Shown in pieces: positions 18,201 to 27,498 of a DNA stretch of 64,000 bases; position 1 is the first letter of the stretch; each line of letters starts with the position of its first letter. This DNA is from Lentimicrobiaceae bacterium. GTDB lineage: Bacteria; Bacteroidota; Bacteroidia; Bacteroidales; JAGONC01. The stretch covers positions 17,271 through 81,270 of the forward strand of contig JAGONC010000013.1 of assembly GCA_017993235.1 (NCBI GenBank), given 5' to 3'. A program made the translations under genes and the position numbers. The notes under the pieces were generated by a model. It was not told the DNA's origin and did not search any database. It saw only the letters and a program-made list of their open reading frames with translations.

Positions 18201-20709
18201 ATGCATTCTGGAAGGTGAGTATCTGGCCGGATGGGATCGTTCCTACCGACTGCACATTATCCGAGATGGTGACAAGTGGATCTTCGGTGGTCAGTTTCAT
18301 GACTGCTCCGGTGTAAGGGCTGTCCGACAGGTTCTTCAGGGTGACATCCATCCGTACGGTATCCCCCGGTTCAAGGACCGGGTCGGATCCGGCATGGATC
18401 ACGAAATCGCTCTGTATCCCTGTCGTCGTAAACGCCAGGGTTTTTTTAGAAGAGATATTATTCTGGTCAGTAGCCATAAATGTGACCGGATACTGTGTAT
18501 AGACCTGACCGGGAGTACCCTGGAACACTCCGGAGGCATCCATGGACATATCCAGCGGATAAGGGTAGGGATTCAGTTCAATTTTTGTATTCTGTGCCAT
18601 CGGATTCGTCCCTGAGCCCGCCGGAATATGGTAATTTTTAGCATCCCCCTTTGTGACCCCTGCGTACCATTCCACTGAACTGGGGATGGTGCTGTTACCA
18701 TAGTAGAACTCTATTTTACCACTGGGGAAAAGCTTAACGGCCAGGTTCAGATCGGATGTGGATGGAATGCCCGTTTGTGAAACATTCCAACGGAAGGTAG
18801 CAGCGGTCGGATCTCCCTGGTACCATAATCCATCACCATAGGAAGGATAGCATTGCAGGTTGAAATCAAAGCGTGGCGCAATGTTGCGGTTCTTAAGGAA
18901 TCGCAGGTAGTTATCCTTATGATAGGGGAAGGTGACAAGGAAATCGTCAAATTTTAAAAAGCCATTCACGTACATATAGATGGTATCGTACATCTTACCG
19001 TAAAAAGGAAATGGAAATGGTAACACCTTCATGGCATATCCGGTCGTATTGTTGGTGGGAGTGAGTTGCTCGGCCGAAACGACAGGGAAAGACGATGAAG
19101 AGGATGTTTCCTGGTATTCATACCTGAGTGACCATTCATAAGGTGAAGTACCGCCGGTTGCCGACAGTGTTGTGGCATACGGTTCATAGAGCGTGGCCGG
19201 GGGCAGTGTGGGGGTTTGAATGGTCACATCGCTGTAGTTTATTGCAGCGACAATAGATAAACGGGTCATCGTGTTTTGCTGGATAGGTACATTGGTCTGG
19301 CTGCAGGGGATCTCCGTGACACCGCTGGTGTAATTCATCAGGGAGAATGAATTTATCTGTCCTGTACCCCAGTTTTCCGGATCATTTTCTTCCACCAGGA
19401 GGAAAAATTTAGCTTCCTGTCCGGGCGGTAAATAATTCAGCAGGGGAGTGATGTCCATCCCGAATTCGATGGTTTTGTCCGCCTCCGTATTACCTCCCTG
19501 CATGTAAAGACATTCCCCCTGGAAATTGAAAATAGGGAAACTCATTACATACGTTGGTATTGTCGCACTGATGTTATCCGAAACGCCTGCAGTAATTTTC
19601 AGCTTGTGCCTGCAGGTGTGTGTGAGCGTCACTTTCATGGTCAGTTGTGGACTGCAATCATATTTTGGTTTTAGAACATTCACGGTATTATTCCAGATGC
19701 CGCCTTCGCCAAAAATATCTGCCACCGTTTTGTACATCATGTAACAATATCCGCTGTCACCCCAGGCAGGTACTCCTCCGTAACTGTTCACGAACTTGAA
19801 TCCTCCGACTTCCCAGTCTTTGATGGTCACTATTCCGTCACCATTGATATCCAGGTTATTGGTATATAGGCCGTCGTTGTTGTAATCCCAGCGGATGGAG
19901 TCGTTATAGCCTACAATACAGAGTGCGTGAGAAGCCGAAGATAACCATCCGATGCAGACATGTTTTCCCGCTTCCGGCGATCCGCTGGGAAACAGGTGCA
20001 TGTAAGGTTGATTGGCATAAAAACTACCCACACCCCCCGCTGCAGCATTCTCCAGATGTGAATGTATCCAGTGCTTCAGTGTCATAAATCCTTCGTAGGT
20101 ATCTGTCTGGATATTGAAGGCATCCCAGATCCTATTGTGCATGGCATTGTAATACAGATCATAACCTGTCATCCACCGTTTTTCGCCCCCGGCCGACATA
20201 CCTCCGTAATCTTCCACCGATGGATCCCCCACATGCCTGAGTACTTCCATGGAGTGATAATAACTGGTCCCACCATAGAAGTTCGAGCCATTCATCCAGT
20301 TCCAGGTAAAATGGGTGGGATGCTGGTTTTCAGGTTCGTCAGCAGAAGTATTCCTGACATAATTCATTTCATAGGTAAAATTATATCCCACAAGGGAAGC
20401 CTGCCCGCACGAATAACCTGCCTGGTTGAACACAGGCCGCATGAACGGTTGCGTCGAATTATCCACAACTGGCGGGAGAAGAGGAGCATCTTTCCCTTTG
20501 TAATATGCAGGTAATTCCAGAACCGGCAGGGATGTGATATAGATCGAGTCGTAATAACTCAGGGGAGAATACAGGCCGGATTTAATGTACAGGTCCAGAG
20601 AATCCTGTGAAGCGTTATATTCCTGAGCTGCCGACAACAGGGAACCGTTAATAAGAAAGAAAAGGAGAAGTTGGTTTTTCATCGTTTTCATTCTGGCCTG
20701 TTTCTTCAT
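15283..20709 (-). CDS. Giant T9SS-exported papain-like (C1) cysteine protease
   Basis: The 1808-residue protein has a signal peptide (predicted mature start QEYN; MKTMKNQ at 20691 is an alternative start). The C1-like peptidase domain (about 75-335) has Q96, candidate nucleophile C101 (YSCGQAS), H261 (SASHALCIVGYND) and N308 (KFVNSYGG). A calcium-loop insert with DINGDG (about 275-299) lies between His and Asn. After it come an interrupted putative-Ig region (about 490-765), CARDB-like domains (about 765-985), the shared jelly-roll module (about 987-1125), four Ig-like repeats with a TSGDGTF-type core, and a type-A sorting domain (MVMPNPNQGIF to TKKIVIF). It probably degrades proteins outside the cell or on its surface. 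It lies 10 bp after its paralogue at 20720-23269, so the two are likely co-transcribed. Confidence 0.88.
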   Translation of the reverse strand: MKKQARMKTMKNQLLLFFLINGSLLSAAQEYNASQDSLDLYIKSGLYSPLSYYDSIYITSLPVLELPAYYKGKDAPLLPPVVDNSTQPFMRPVFNQAGYSCGQASLVGYNFTYEMNYVRNTSADEPENQHPTHFTWNWMNGSNFYGGTSYYHSMEVLRHVGDPSVEDYGGMSAGGEKRWMTGYDLYYNAMHNRIWDAFNIQTDTYEGFMTLKHWIHSHLENAAAGGVGSFYANQPYMHLFPSGSPEAGKHVCIGWLSSASHALCIVGYNDSIRWDYNNDGLYTNNLDINGDGIVTIKDWEVGGFKFVNSYGGVPAWGDSGYCYMMYKTVADIFGEGGIWNNTVNVLKPKYDCSPQLTMKVTLTHTCRHKLKITAGVSDNISATIPTYVMSFPIFNFQGECLYMQGGNTEADKTIEFGMDITPLLNYLPPGQEAKFFLLVEENDPENWGTGQINSFSLMNYTSGVTEIPCSQTNVPIQQNTMTRLSIVAAINYSDVTIQTPTLPPATLYEPYATTLSATGGTSPYEWSLRYEYQETSSSSSFPVVSAEQLTPTNNTTGYAMKVLPFPFPFYGKMYDTIYMYVNGFLKFDDFLVTFPYHKDNYLRFLKNRNIAPRFDFNLQCYPSYGDGLWYQGDPTAATFRWNVSQTGIPSTSDLNLAVKLFPSGKIEFYYGNSTIPSSVEWYAGVTKGDAKNYHIPAGSGTNPMAQNTKIELNPYPYPLDMSMDASGVFQGTPGQVYTQYPVTFMATDQNNISSKKTLAFTTTGIQSDFVIHAGSDPVLEPGDTVRMDVTLKNLSDSPYTGAVMKLTTEDPLVTISDNVQSVGTIPSGQILTFQNAFSFLVSPSVSDGHPITLQHIITTIQDTLQRSLTYPVNAPVIVPGLFTVQDYTDNILDPGETANVVLALHNNGGGKAIHLVAGLTSSDPYITLNQSQDSILLLPAHSDTSLVFNVTVSPQAPYGHIANFFLSGEGDPEIAIADSLYLISGMIKEDFETGDFTRFPWYFAGQQNWTIQTGSVYQGTFSARSGTINDSQSSALLLQADVLSTSQISFYSKVSSESGYDFLIFYVDGSEKGRWSGEATWAKHTYTVGEGPHIFQWKYQKDGSVVGGSDCAWVDDIVMPPTEAFLLTVYAGDDDTICQGSTVPLDGTVLNASSIEWATSGSGTFSNNTLPDPVYTPGTSDINAGHVILTITGTNDEDLELSDNMQLTINRLPDPFAGLDRYSCEGSPVTLDAEVTYSDSTFWTTDGDGIFNNPTLLDVTYTPGQEDLLNEAVYLILTAYPNLPCTQDKADTMLLSIQHDPQAYAGEDDWACENAPYTLTGIVGNSGSVLWESSGDGTFNDPTQLETTYTPGLQDISLGTVELALTAFGLDPCTGTDADTILLTLDPGPDADAGNDQTILYNTSTTLHGLAGGGSGNYSYYWEPEAYLEDPTMQHPVTIPLTSEVTFTLTVTDEDTGCPQSDNMTVFIEGSPFDLTVTATPNPICTGGVVQLNADAQGTTGPFTFVWSSVPPGFTSNLQNPTDTPLVSTTYYTTVTDNLGNIIQDDILVELIDPPTASAGDDKNLCYGYPYTLQGQAGNYSGIQWHTFGDGTFDDASLLQAVYTPGPADLVAGDALLQILVTGIPPCNIPASDMIKLSYWPETTVILNELPDLCLDDPPFLLTGGSPEGGSYEGSGVSNGYFYPDIAGIGSFVITYTYTDANECSFSASQSITVDECTGISKPAGQATVMVMPNPNQGIFHVQIEALIEEMYLLSLTDPSGNVVYQHNLLISTGRNDLTFNLSSLEPGVYILSVISNQIPTTKKIVIF

Positions 20710-20719
20710 ATGAATCTGG

Positions 20720-23269
20720 TCATTTCATCATGATGATCTTACCGGATCCAAACCGGTTACCGGCTTTCAGTACATAATAATAGATTCCTTTCTCCACCCG
20801 GGTTCCGTTGTCGGTCGTTCCATTCCAGGTGACCGTATGGTCTCCTGACGGAAGCATCTGCGGATGGAGCAGGGTTCTGACCCGCCGGCCTTCCAGGTTG
20901 TAGATCAACAGTTCCGTCTGTTCCATCTGATCCAGGTTGAACCGAATCCGGGTTTCCGTGGAAAAAGGATTGGGTTGAATATCTGCGGGGATCCCGTTAT
21001 TAACCGTTCCCGGCAGAGGTACATCCACATGAAGGGTGGAAAGGGTAAGGGTTTTTGCGGATGAAATATTCAGGTAGTCGGTCACACGAAAAATGATGTC
21101 CCATGAATGATTATCGATGGTCGGAGTACCCTGGAAAATCCCATCACCGGTGATGGTCATCCCCATCGGATAGTCGGGGGGACAGAATTCCAGTGCGAAG
21201 TTGTCAGGAATGGAGTTCATATTGGAAATACTGGCGATCGTAAAGCTCTGACCATCTCCCCTGGAAATCCCGGCAGCCCATCCCGTACCTTCGGTAATCG
21301 AATTTCCATAATAGAAGTCGATGTTTCCGTTAGCATTAAGGACCACAGCAACATCGATATCCACACCAGGCTCATCAAATTTGGATGTTTTCCAGCGGAA
21401 GATAGCACAGTTTGCGTTGCCCTGGTAATAGATACCATCTCCCTGCTCAGGGTAGATCATCATGTCGGCACAGTATGCAGTTATTACTTTCCTGATCTTT
21501 ATTTTCTCTTCATCACGGATATAGTCGAATGCTTCTGCGAACACGATGGAACCGTCGGTCAGCAGCGTAACCTTATCGTATGTTTCTCCATAGAACGGGA
21601 ATGGAAATTCAAGTTCTTTTACAGCGAAGCCATCATCGTAATCCGTTGGGGTCAGCAATTCGTCGGTGATGGCCGGGTAAGTTCCTATGATGGGATTTTC
21701 TTCGTAATTGATCAGCAGATTCCATTCATAGGGTTGAGTGCCGCCGGATGCCTCCAATTGTACCGTGTAAGGTTCATTAACCACTGCGGGAGGAAGAGCC
21801 TCCGTAGTGATCGATGGGGCATCGAATGTAATCGTTTTGCAAAGGGACAGAGTGGTGGTACCATTTTCGACAATGGGAACCTGTTGCTGGGGACAGACCA
21901 CCTCTTCTCCTCCGGCTGTATAATCGATCAGGCTCAATGAAATGATCTCTCCGGTTCCGGTGTTGGTAATATCCGTTTCCACCAGGCTGAAGAAGAACCG
22001 TGCCGGTTGGCCTGTTGTGATCTGGCCCAGCAGTGGTGTAATGTCAAGGCCAAACTCAAGGATCTTATCCTCCTCGGAATAACCTCCCTGCATATACAGA
22101 TCTCCTCCCTGATTTTTGAACAAGGGGAAGGTCATCTCATAGTCAGGTTCCGTTGCGGTTGTATCAGCCGATACTCCGGCCACAAAGCGAATCTTTTCGC
22201 GGGATGTGTGTTTGACTACTCCTTTAAAAGCAGCATAAGGACTATAGATCTGGCGCGTTGTGATCACATGGATTGTATTGGTCCATATTCCTCCCTGGGA
22301 AACTGCGTCAGCAAGGCCTTTGTACATCATATAGGCGGTACCTCCATCCCCAAACCCTTCCCCCCAGCTATTGGCGAATTTTAATGCGCCAATTTCCCAG
22401 TCTTTCAGGGTGACGAGTCCATCACCATTGATATCAATATGATTTGTATACTGACCATCTCCGTTAAAATCATAACGAATGGAGTCATTATACCCGACAA
22501 TGGTCATGGCATGGTTCACCTGGGCGTCCCACCACACAACAACGGATTTCCCTGCTTCGGGTGTTCCGGCTGGCAGGTAGGTCATGGTAAAATTGTTGGA
22601 AACCCCGGCAGCAAATACAGCCAGTCCACCCGGTTCTTTTTTTCCAAGGTGATTGAAAAGCCAGTGCTTCAGGGTTTCCAGCCCCTGTACATCTCCAACC
22701 TGAATGGCATAGATATCCAGTACTTTATTGTGCATTCCGTTGTAGTATTCCTCATAACCGCTCATCCAGCGGGTATATCCTCCATATGCATAATCTCCGC
22801 CCCAGTCCAGCACATTGGGGCATCCATCCGATTGAACGATCACCCACCCGTCGAAGTGCCAGGATCCACTCCCGGTACCTCCGTTCAGGAAATTCCAGGT
22901 GTAGTGTGTTGGGTACTGCGTCAGCAGATTATCAGCGGCAATCCCGCGTTCGCAATCAATCTCATAGGTAAAGCAGTAGCCCATTCCGGATGCCTGTCCA
23001 CAACTCCCGCCATCCTGCATGAAAATGGGACGAAAATAGGGTTGTGTTGTATTATCAACCATTGCTGGGAGATCACGTCCGCATAATGTTGCGGGTGTGG
23101 TTAGCCGGGGCAGATTATTGAGATAATTCCAGTCATCTGCCGTTAGCGGCCGTAGTTCTCCGGCCAGCCAGGGTTCACCCAAGGGATCGGGATTCACGTT
23201 GACAACCTGGGAGAATAACACATTCGCGATAAGTACAAAGTATACAGGAATTATGGATTTCTTCGGCAT
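20720..23269 (-). CDS. T9SS-exported papain-like (C1) cysteine protease, shorter paralogue
   Basis: The 849-residue protein has a signal peptide cleaved before QVVNV. The C1-like domain (about 65-325) has Q85, candidate nucleophile C90 (GGSCGQAS), H253 (VNHAMTIVGYND) and N300 (KFANSWGEG). The calcium-loop insert with DINGDG is again between His and Asn (about 266-291). The middle region (about 480-760) matches the interrupted Ig region of the giant neighbour. It lacks the shared jelly-roll and TSGDGTF modules and ends in a FlgD-like sorting domain (IQPNPFSTETRI, YYYVLKAGNRFGSGKI). The two genes look like a tandem duplication in which the downstream copy gained a long adhesin-like tail. Confidence 0.88.
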   Translation of the reverse strand: MPKKSIIPVYFVLIANVLFSQVVNVNPDPLGEPWLAGELRPLTADDWNYLNNLPRLTTPATLCGRDLPAMVDNTTQPYFRPIFMQDGGSCGQASGMGYCFTYEIDCERGIAADNLLTQYPTHYTWNFLNGGTGSGSWHFDGWVIVQSDGCPNVLDWGGDYAYGGYTRWMSGYEEYYNGMHNKVLDIYAIQVGDVQGLETLKHWLFNHLGKKEPGGLAVFAAGVSNNFTMTYLPAGTPEAGKSVVVWWDAQVNHAMTIVGYNDSIRYDFNGDGQYTNHIDINGDGLVTLKDWEIGALKFANSWGEGFGDGGTAYMMYKGLADAVSQGGIWTNTIHVITTRQIYSPYAAFKGVVKHTSREKIRFVAGVSADTTATEPDYEMTFPLFKNQGGDLYMQGGYSEEDKILEFGLDITPLLGQITTGQPARFFFSLVETDITNTGTGEIISLSLIDYTAGGEEVVCPQQQVPIVENGTTTLSLCKTITFDAPSITTEALPPAVVNEPYTVQLEASGGTQPYEWNLLINYEENPIIGTYPAITDELLTPTDYDDGFAVKELEFPFPFYGETYDKVTLLTDGSIVFAEAFDYIRDEEKIKIRKVITAYCADMMIYPEQGDGIYYQGNANCAIFRWKTSKFDEPGVDIDVAVVLNANGNIDFYYGNSITEGTGWAAGISRGDGQSFTIASISNMNSIPDNFALEFCPPDYPMGMTITGDGIFQGTPTIDNHSWDIIFRVTDYLNISSAKTLTLSTLHVDVPLPGTVNNGIPADIQPNPFSTETRIRFNLDQMEQTELLIYNLEGRRVRTLLHPQMLPSGDHTVTWNGTTDNGTRVEKGIYYYVLKAGNRFGSGKIIMMK

Positions 23270-23311
23270 GGCATATATCGTTTATATGAGTAAATCAACT
23301 GAAAAACCGCA

Positions 23312-23319
23312 CGAAAGTA
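23312..23319 (-). promoter_or_regulatory. Possible -7 box TACTTTCG for the C1 protease pair
   Basis: TACTTTCG on the minus strand differs by one base from TAnnTTTG. It lies just downstream of the terminator of the previous gene and about 43 bp before the ATG at 23269. Confidence 0.35.
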
Positions 23320-23350
23320 CAAAATAAATTACCTGCCTGTGAAGGCAGGA
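23320..23350 (-). terminator. Terminator after the first C25 protease gene
   Basis: The 7-bp stem CCTGCCT/AGGCAGG (23332-23338 with 23343-23349) has a 4-nt loop and is followed on the minus strand by TAATTTATTTTG. Confidence 0.55.
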
Positions 23351-23373
23351 TGGTCCGATGATCCGGTTCAGCC

Positions 23374-26300
23374 TTAATGAAGGATCAGTTTTTTCTCCGC
23401 ATGTGAATTTTCGCCTCTTATGCTGAGATAGTAGACGCCACCTGGGAAAGCACTCAGATCCAATTCTTTATAGAATTTCTTGTGCAGGACCATGTCCTCC
23501 ATTTTTAGTACAGTGGCACCAGAGGCATGCGTGATCGTCAGATCGAACTGCTCTTCCGAATCCGATTGAATGGTAAGGTAAACCACATCACTGGCTGGAT
23601 TGGGATGGAGTTGCACCGAGAAACCCTGTCTCGTCAGCGGATCAATACCAACCGTGTTGCTGATCATCACCTCAAGCACATCGGAATCCTCGCTGGTACC
23701 ACATTCATTCATTGCAGCCACACTTAAAGTTACGTTGCCAGTGAATTCCGGATTCCAGGTTACAGTCCCCACGACATCGATTCCGGATATATACCCTGCC
23801 GTAACCGGGTTAAGATGCCAGGTGTAGGAGCTGGCTCCGGGAACAGGCTGGATGGAATACTCGGATGAGGTTGTATAGTAAAGATCCACATACTGGGGTC
23901 CGACAGGTATTCCGGGTGCATCGGGTTCAGGCATGAACGATAAAATCATGTCCCTGGTGATATCTCCGCAGGGAAGGCCACTGTAAGCCGTGAGCGTGAG
24001 GGTTACGGAACCCGTATTATAATCATTCTGACTGGGATAATAGACAGGATTCAGAATATTATCGGCACTGAATGAACCCGTTCCGGAGGTTTCCCATCCC
24101 AGCGCGTAATAGTTCGAAGCCGCCGCCTGGCACTGGTAATCCTGACCCACACAGATCGTTGTATCCGGTCCTGGATTGCAGGTTGTCACCAGGGTAGGCG
24201 GGAAAATGATATAATCCACCCATGCACGGTCCATTCCCTTGAATTCATCATAGTTTTTTGCATAGACCCATTTGAATGAATGCAAACCCGTCGCGACGGG
24301 GTAGCTGAACCTTTCCCAGTCGAACATACCTGCCCACTGGTCGATCAGGATATCGTCAATGAAGAATTGCAGGTAATCGGCATTTTCTTCGGATGAAACT
24401 TTTCTGAAGAACGATATGCTATCGGGTGCCAGAACGTTATAGGTCAGTTTAAAGTTGGAGGTTTCGTCATTGTTGATGGTGCCCGACCGAATGCAGAAAG
24501 TTCCTTCATATGGGCTTTCCGTGCTTACCTGCCAGGGGAACTGGCTGGTGGACGACCATGCGAACCGGCTGAAGTCGCCTGTTTCCCAGTTTTCGAACAC
24601 GATCCCGATCGTGCCGATGTAGGTGTGCTGGTAAGTATATTCACCACAGGAAAGATCGATCGTCAGGTCCACAAAGGCGCCTATGGGGGCTTCATCATCG
24701 ATTGCAAGAGGAAAAGCCAGCTCGATGAGGGTATCCGCTGGCAGGACTTCTACTTCCACGTAGGGATTTTCGATCGTTGCATACACACTACCTGTCGAGA
24801 GGTTTGCCGTGGCACTGAAACCACTGCTGTGACCTGTATTCATCAATGGGATGATCACCGTCAGGGTTTCACCCGGATCAACACTTCCGCTGGCATTACC
24901 ACCCACCGAATCGTTATAGAAAATGGCTCCCGTTGCTAGTTCAGGTGCACGGGCGATCAATTCGACCTCATCCTCCCAGGTGTCATCCGCAACGATGGTG
25001 ATGTCGAAAACGATCAGCGTTTGATCGGGAATATTGGATGCAACTTCAAAGCTGAAGGCATTAGCAATGGTCTTGGACTCACCTGCAGGGATGATCCCAT
25101 AGGATTGATGGTTATCAGTCAGGGTAACGTATTCATTATCGGTCGAAATGGTCACTTCTGCGTTATATGCGGGTTGATCGCCTACATTTTTAATGGTAAG
25201 TTCCATGGAGATGTCTTCGCCATAGTCGGCCAAACCGTTGTCATTGCCACTGATGTCGTTCAGCATATACGATGTGAAAATCAGGTAGGGCTGGTTGGAA
25301 ATGACCAGTACTTCTGCGTTGACCTTATTCCGGTTATGGGCGGTGATGGTAACATACAGCGGAGCAGGATCAACCAGCATTGGAAATTCGATGGTGGCAT
25401 TCCCGCTGGCGTCAGCGATGCCGCGGCCGATCAGGTCATCATTGGCTGAGACAGCAATGCGTGCGTAGGGAGCATCGGTTTCAATATTGATGGATGAACT
25501 TCCGATGGAGATGGAAACCGGTATCTCAGCGATAATATCCGTGGGAGTGGCTGTCCAGATATCCATGCTGGGATCGCCGAACAGGTTGAGCTCATAGGCC
25601 GTCCAGGCACAATATTCATCACTCTGGATATAGGAAACATCATCTTCTTTTGACTGTGCGTTGACATCGCCCACCCGGGAGATGTTTTCACCGAAAATGG
25701 CATCATAGAACTCGCGGTCGTAGTACTGGGATGAACTGTTGGTCCCTCCCGGACTATACCATCCGTATCGGGAGTTGGCAACGGAGGCCACTTCGCCGGT
25801 CTGCAGGTTGGTGAATGCCTCGGCAAAACAGTCGGTTCCGCCATAGCCACCGCCATCGTCACGGTTATCGAAGGAACCGTTATAGCAGCCCTGGCTGTAT
25901 CCGACAACAAAGCCCCTGGTAATTCCGTCATTGGTGAAGTTGGTAGTAGTCAGGTCGGAATTGTACATTTTCATGTTGTAGGTCACATTGGAGTGTCCCA
26001 GGTGGTTCACCAGGTTCACGCCCTCCTGGTTAAACTGTTCAAAAATATCTTCCTTATACCACATAGAGGTCATTTCGTAAAGTTTGGAGACTTCGAAATT
26101 GTCCGAAATGCCTACTGTGGTGTAACCATTGGCGCTGCTGCCGTTGGCGATCTCATCCTTATAGGTTCCACCCCAGGTATTGGTATTCAATTGTTCTCCG
26201 ACCATGAGCGCTTTTTCAATATCTGCCACCACGGGGGTGTCCTGATACTTGATTAGCTTATTGACAAAATGCTGTATCTCTTGTACATTGTCAACACAGA

Positions 26301-27348
26301 TACGGCCGATGCTCACTTCGGAGTAGAGGTCCCATTCATTGGGTTCGCCCCAGTAGTTGTCTCCATCGGTATTCCAGTTACCATCGAGGCCAGCATAGTA
26401 CATATCTGATGGGATATTGCTGTCGTCCAGGGCATCCAGGCCGCGGGGAGGAATGATATTGTCGGTACTGCTGGCCGCATCTCCGTCTCCGCCCAGAATG
26501 ACATAGGATATACCGTTGTTCTGGTAATAATCCTTGATGCAGTTCCTGATCTTGTCGGCGTTATCCTGTCCGGAATAGGTCGAATAGATCTCTTCAGTAG
26601 TGATGGTTTCGACAAAAAAGCCGGTCGACTCCTTGAATTCCACATAATCCTCAAATGCAGGCATTAGGGCATTGTTGGAGATCAGAAGCAGATCATAGGG
26701 ATCGTCGTCCCTGGTGTTCGCATAGGGATACTGATACAGCATTTCGGGATTGCTGACAATATGGTTGATCCTGTTGTCGATCAGTGCTGAAGATCTTCTG
26801 AGCAGCGAGGCCTCGGCGGCTCTGTCTGAAGGTTCAGAAATGATTTCTATGGTCACCTCCTTTAAGAACTGCACCCTCTCGAATGCTGGTTCATAGATGA
26901 CAGGGCACAGGGTGAATGTTCCGATGGAGTGTCCGTTGAGAAAGTGCGTGGAGGTGTTGTTGATCATGGAAGCCGGATAGGGCTCGGCTGAATTGTAGAT
27001 TGCCGGATCCTGCCTTAGGGAAACCGGCTCTCCATTGTAGCGGGAGATGGGGACAGGTTTAACGGCTGGCTTGATCCGGATTCCGGTCTGGGTGGGATAA
27101 TAGGTCGCTGAAAGAATCCTGACTCCGGTCATTTCATGGCCGGGTGACAGCAGGTATTCAGCTCCATAATAGGGTACCTCGGGCGTTCCCTCTTTTCCCA
27201 TGTTTAGGCAGTTGTCATACTGGATCAGGGTGTACCCGTCCCGGATAGTTGCCAGCTGGGGTTTTCCAAACTGGATCGTGTAGATCTGGGCAATGGATGA
27301 AAAGGTGAAAAACAATACCGTACATGTCAAAAAGAAAAATCTTTTCAT
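23374..27348 (-). CDS. T9SS-exported C25 (gingipain-like) cysteine protease
   Basis: The 1324-residue protein has a signal peptide cleaved before QIYTI. A C25 propeptide-like region (about 22-205) is followed by a C25 catalytic domain (about 215-620), with its central strand block ISYVILGGDGDA. The catalytic pair is H452 (NHLGHSNVTYN) and C488 (YSQGCYNGSF). Then come Ig/CARDB-like domains (about 625-930), the shared jelly-roll module (about 930-1065), one Ig-like repeat with WETSGTGSF, a PKD-like domain, and a type-A sorting domain (VQLHPNPASDVV to EKKLILH). It probably cleaves proteins outside the cell. P1 specificity cannot be assigned because the gingipain R pocket residues are not recognisable. 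A promoter is visible at 27380-27410. Confidence 0.9.
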   Translation of the reverse strand: MKRFFFLTCTVLFFTFSSIAQIYTIQFGKPQLATIRDGYTLIQYDNCLNMGKEGTPEVPYYGAEYLLSPGHEMTGVRILSATYYPTQTGIRIKPAVKPVPISRYNGEPVSLRQDPAIYNSAEPYPASMINNTSTHFLNGHSIGTFTLCPVIYEPAFERVQFLKEVTIEIISEPSDRAAEASLLRRSSALIDNRINHIVSNPEMLYQYPYANTRDDDPYDLLLISNNALMPAFEDYVEFKESTGFFVETITTEEIYSTYSGQDNADKIRNCIKDYYQNNGISYVILGGDGDAASSTDNIIPPRGLDALDDSNIPSDMYYAGLDGNWNTDGDNYWGEPNEWDLYSEVSIGRICVDNVQEIQHFVNKLIKYQDTPVVADIEKALMVGEQLNTNTWGGTYKDEIANGSSANGYTTVGISDNFEVSKLYEMTSMWYKEDIFEQFNQEGVNLVNHLGHSNVTYNMKMYNSDLTTTNFTNDGITRGFVVGYSQGCYNGSFDNRDDGGGYGGTDCFAEAFTNLQTGEVASVANSRYGWYSPGGTNSSSQYYDREFYDAIFGENISRVGDVNAQSKEDDVSYIQSDEYCAWTAYELNLFGDPSMDIWTATPTDIIAEIPVSISIGSSSINIETDAPYARIAVSANDDLIGRGIADASGNATIEFPMLVDPAPLYVTITAHNRNKVNAEVLVISNQPYLIFTSYMLNDISGNDNGLADYGEDISMELTIKNVGDQPAYNAEVTISTDNEYVTLTDNHQSYGIIPAGESKTIANAFSFEVASNIPDQTLIVFDITIVADDTWEDEVELIARAPELATGAIFYNDSVGGNASGSVDPGETLTVIIPLMNTGHSSGFSATANLSTGSVYATIENPYVEVEVLPADTLIELAFPLAIDDEAPIGAFVDLTIDLSCGEYTYQHTYIGTIGIVFENWETGDFSRFAWSSTSQFPWQVSTESPYEGTFCIRSGTINNDETSNFKLTYNVLAPDSISFFRKVSSEENADYLQFFIDDILIDQWAGMFDWERFSYPVATGLHSFKWVYAKNYDEFKGMDRAWVDYIIFPPTLVTTCNPGPDTTICVGQDYQCQAAASNYYALGWETSGTGSFSADNILNPVYYPSQNDYNTGSVTLTLTAYSGLPCGDITRDMILSFMPEPDAPGIPVGPQYVDLYYTTSSEYSIQPVPGASSYTWHLNPVTAGYISGIDVVGTVTWNPEFTGNVTLSVAAMNECGTSEDSDVLEVMISNTVGIDPLTRQGFSVQLHPNPASDVVYLTIQSDSEEQFDLTITHASGATVLKMEDMVLHKKFYKELDLSAFPGGVYYLSIRGENSHAEKKLILH

Positions 27349-27379
27349 GTTTAAAAAGTTTTGATTGTTAGAAGGGTAA

Positions 27380-27410
27380 CAAAAGTAGAATAGTTCGATG
27401 TAAATAGCAA
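27380..27410 (-). promoter_or_regulatory. Promoter of the C25 protease gene (-33 TTG, -7 TACTTTTG)
   Basis: On the minus strand TTG (27410-27408) is separated by 20 bp from TACTTTTG (27387-27380), close to the Bacteroidota arrangement of TTTG, about 19 bp, then TAnnTTTG. The leader would be about 25 nt. Confidence 0.65.
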
Positions 27411-27458
27411 GCAGATTAACATTATAAAATCAAAGAGTAAAAATCAAATCCCGGATCC

Positions 27459-27490
27459 AATACGAAATACTAAATACTGAATACTGAATC
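27459..27490. repeat. Degenerate heptamer repeat, AATACTG type
   Basis: Four contiguous 7-bp units, AATACGA, AATACTA, AATACTG and AATACTG, run from 27459 to 27486 in the spacer between the C25 gene and the 431-residue protein gene. Confidence 0.7.
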
Positions 27491-27498
27491 CACAAATT

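Noticed and set aside
21107..21940. Plus-strand open frame of 277 codons
   Set aside because: It is antisense to the C1 protease paralogue and has no recognisable features.
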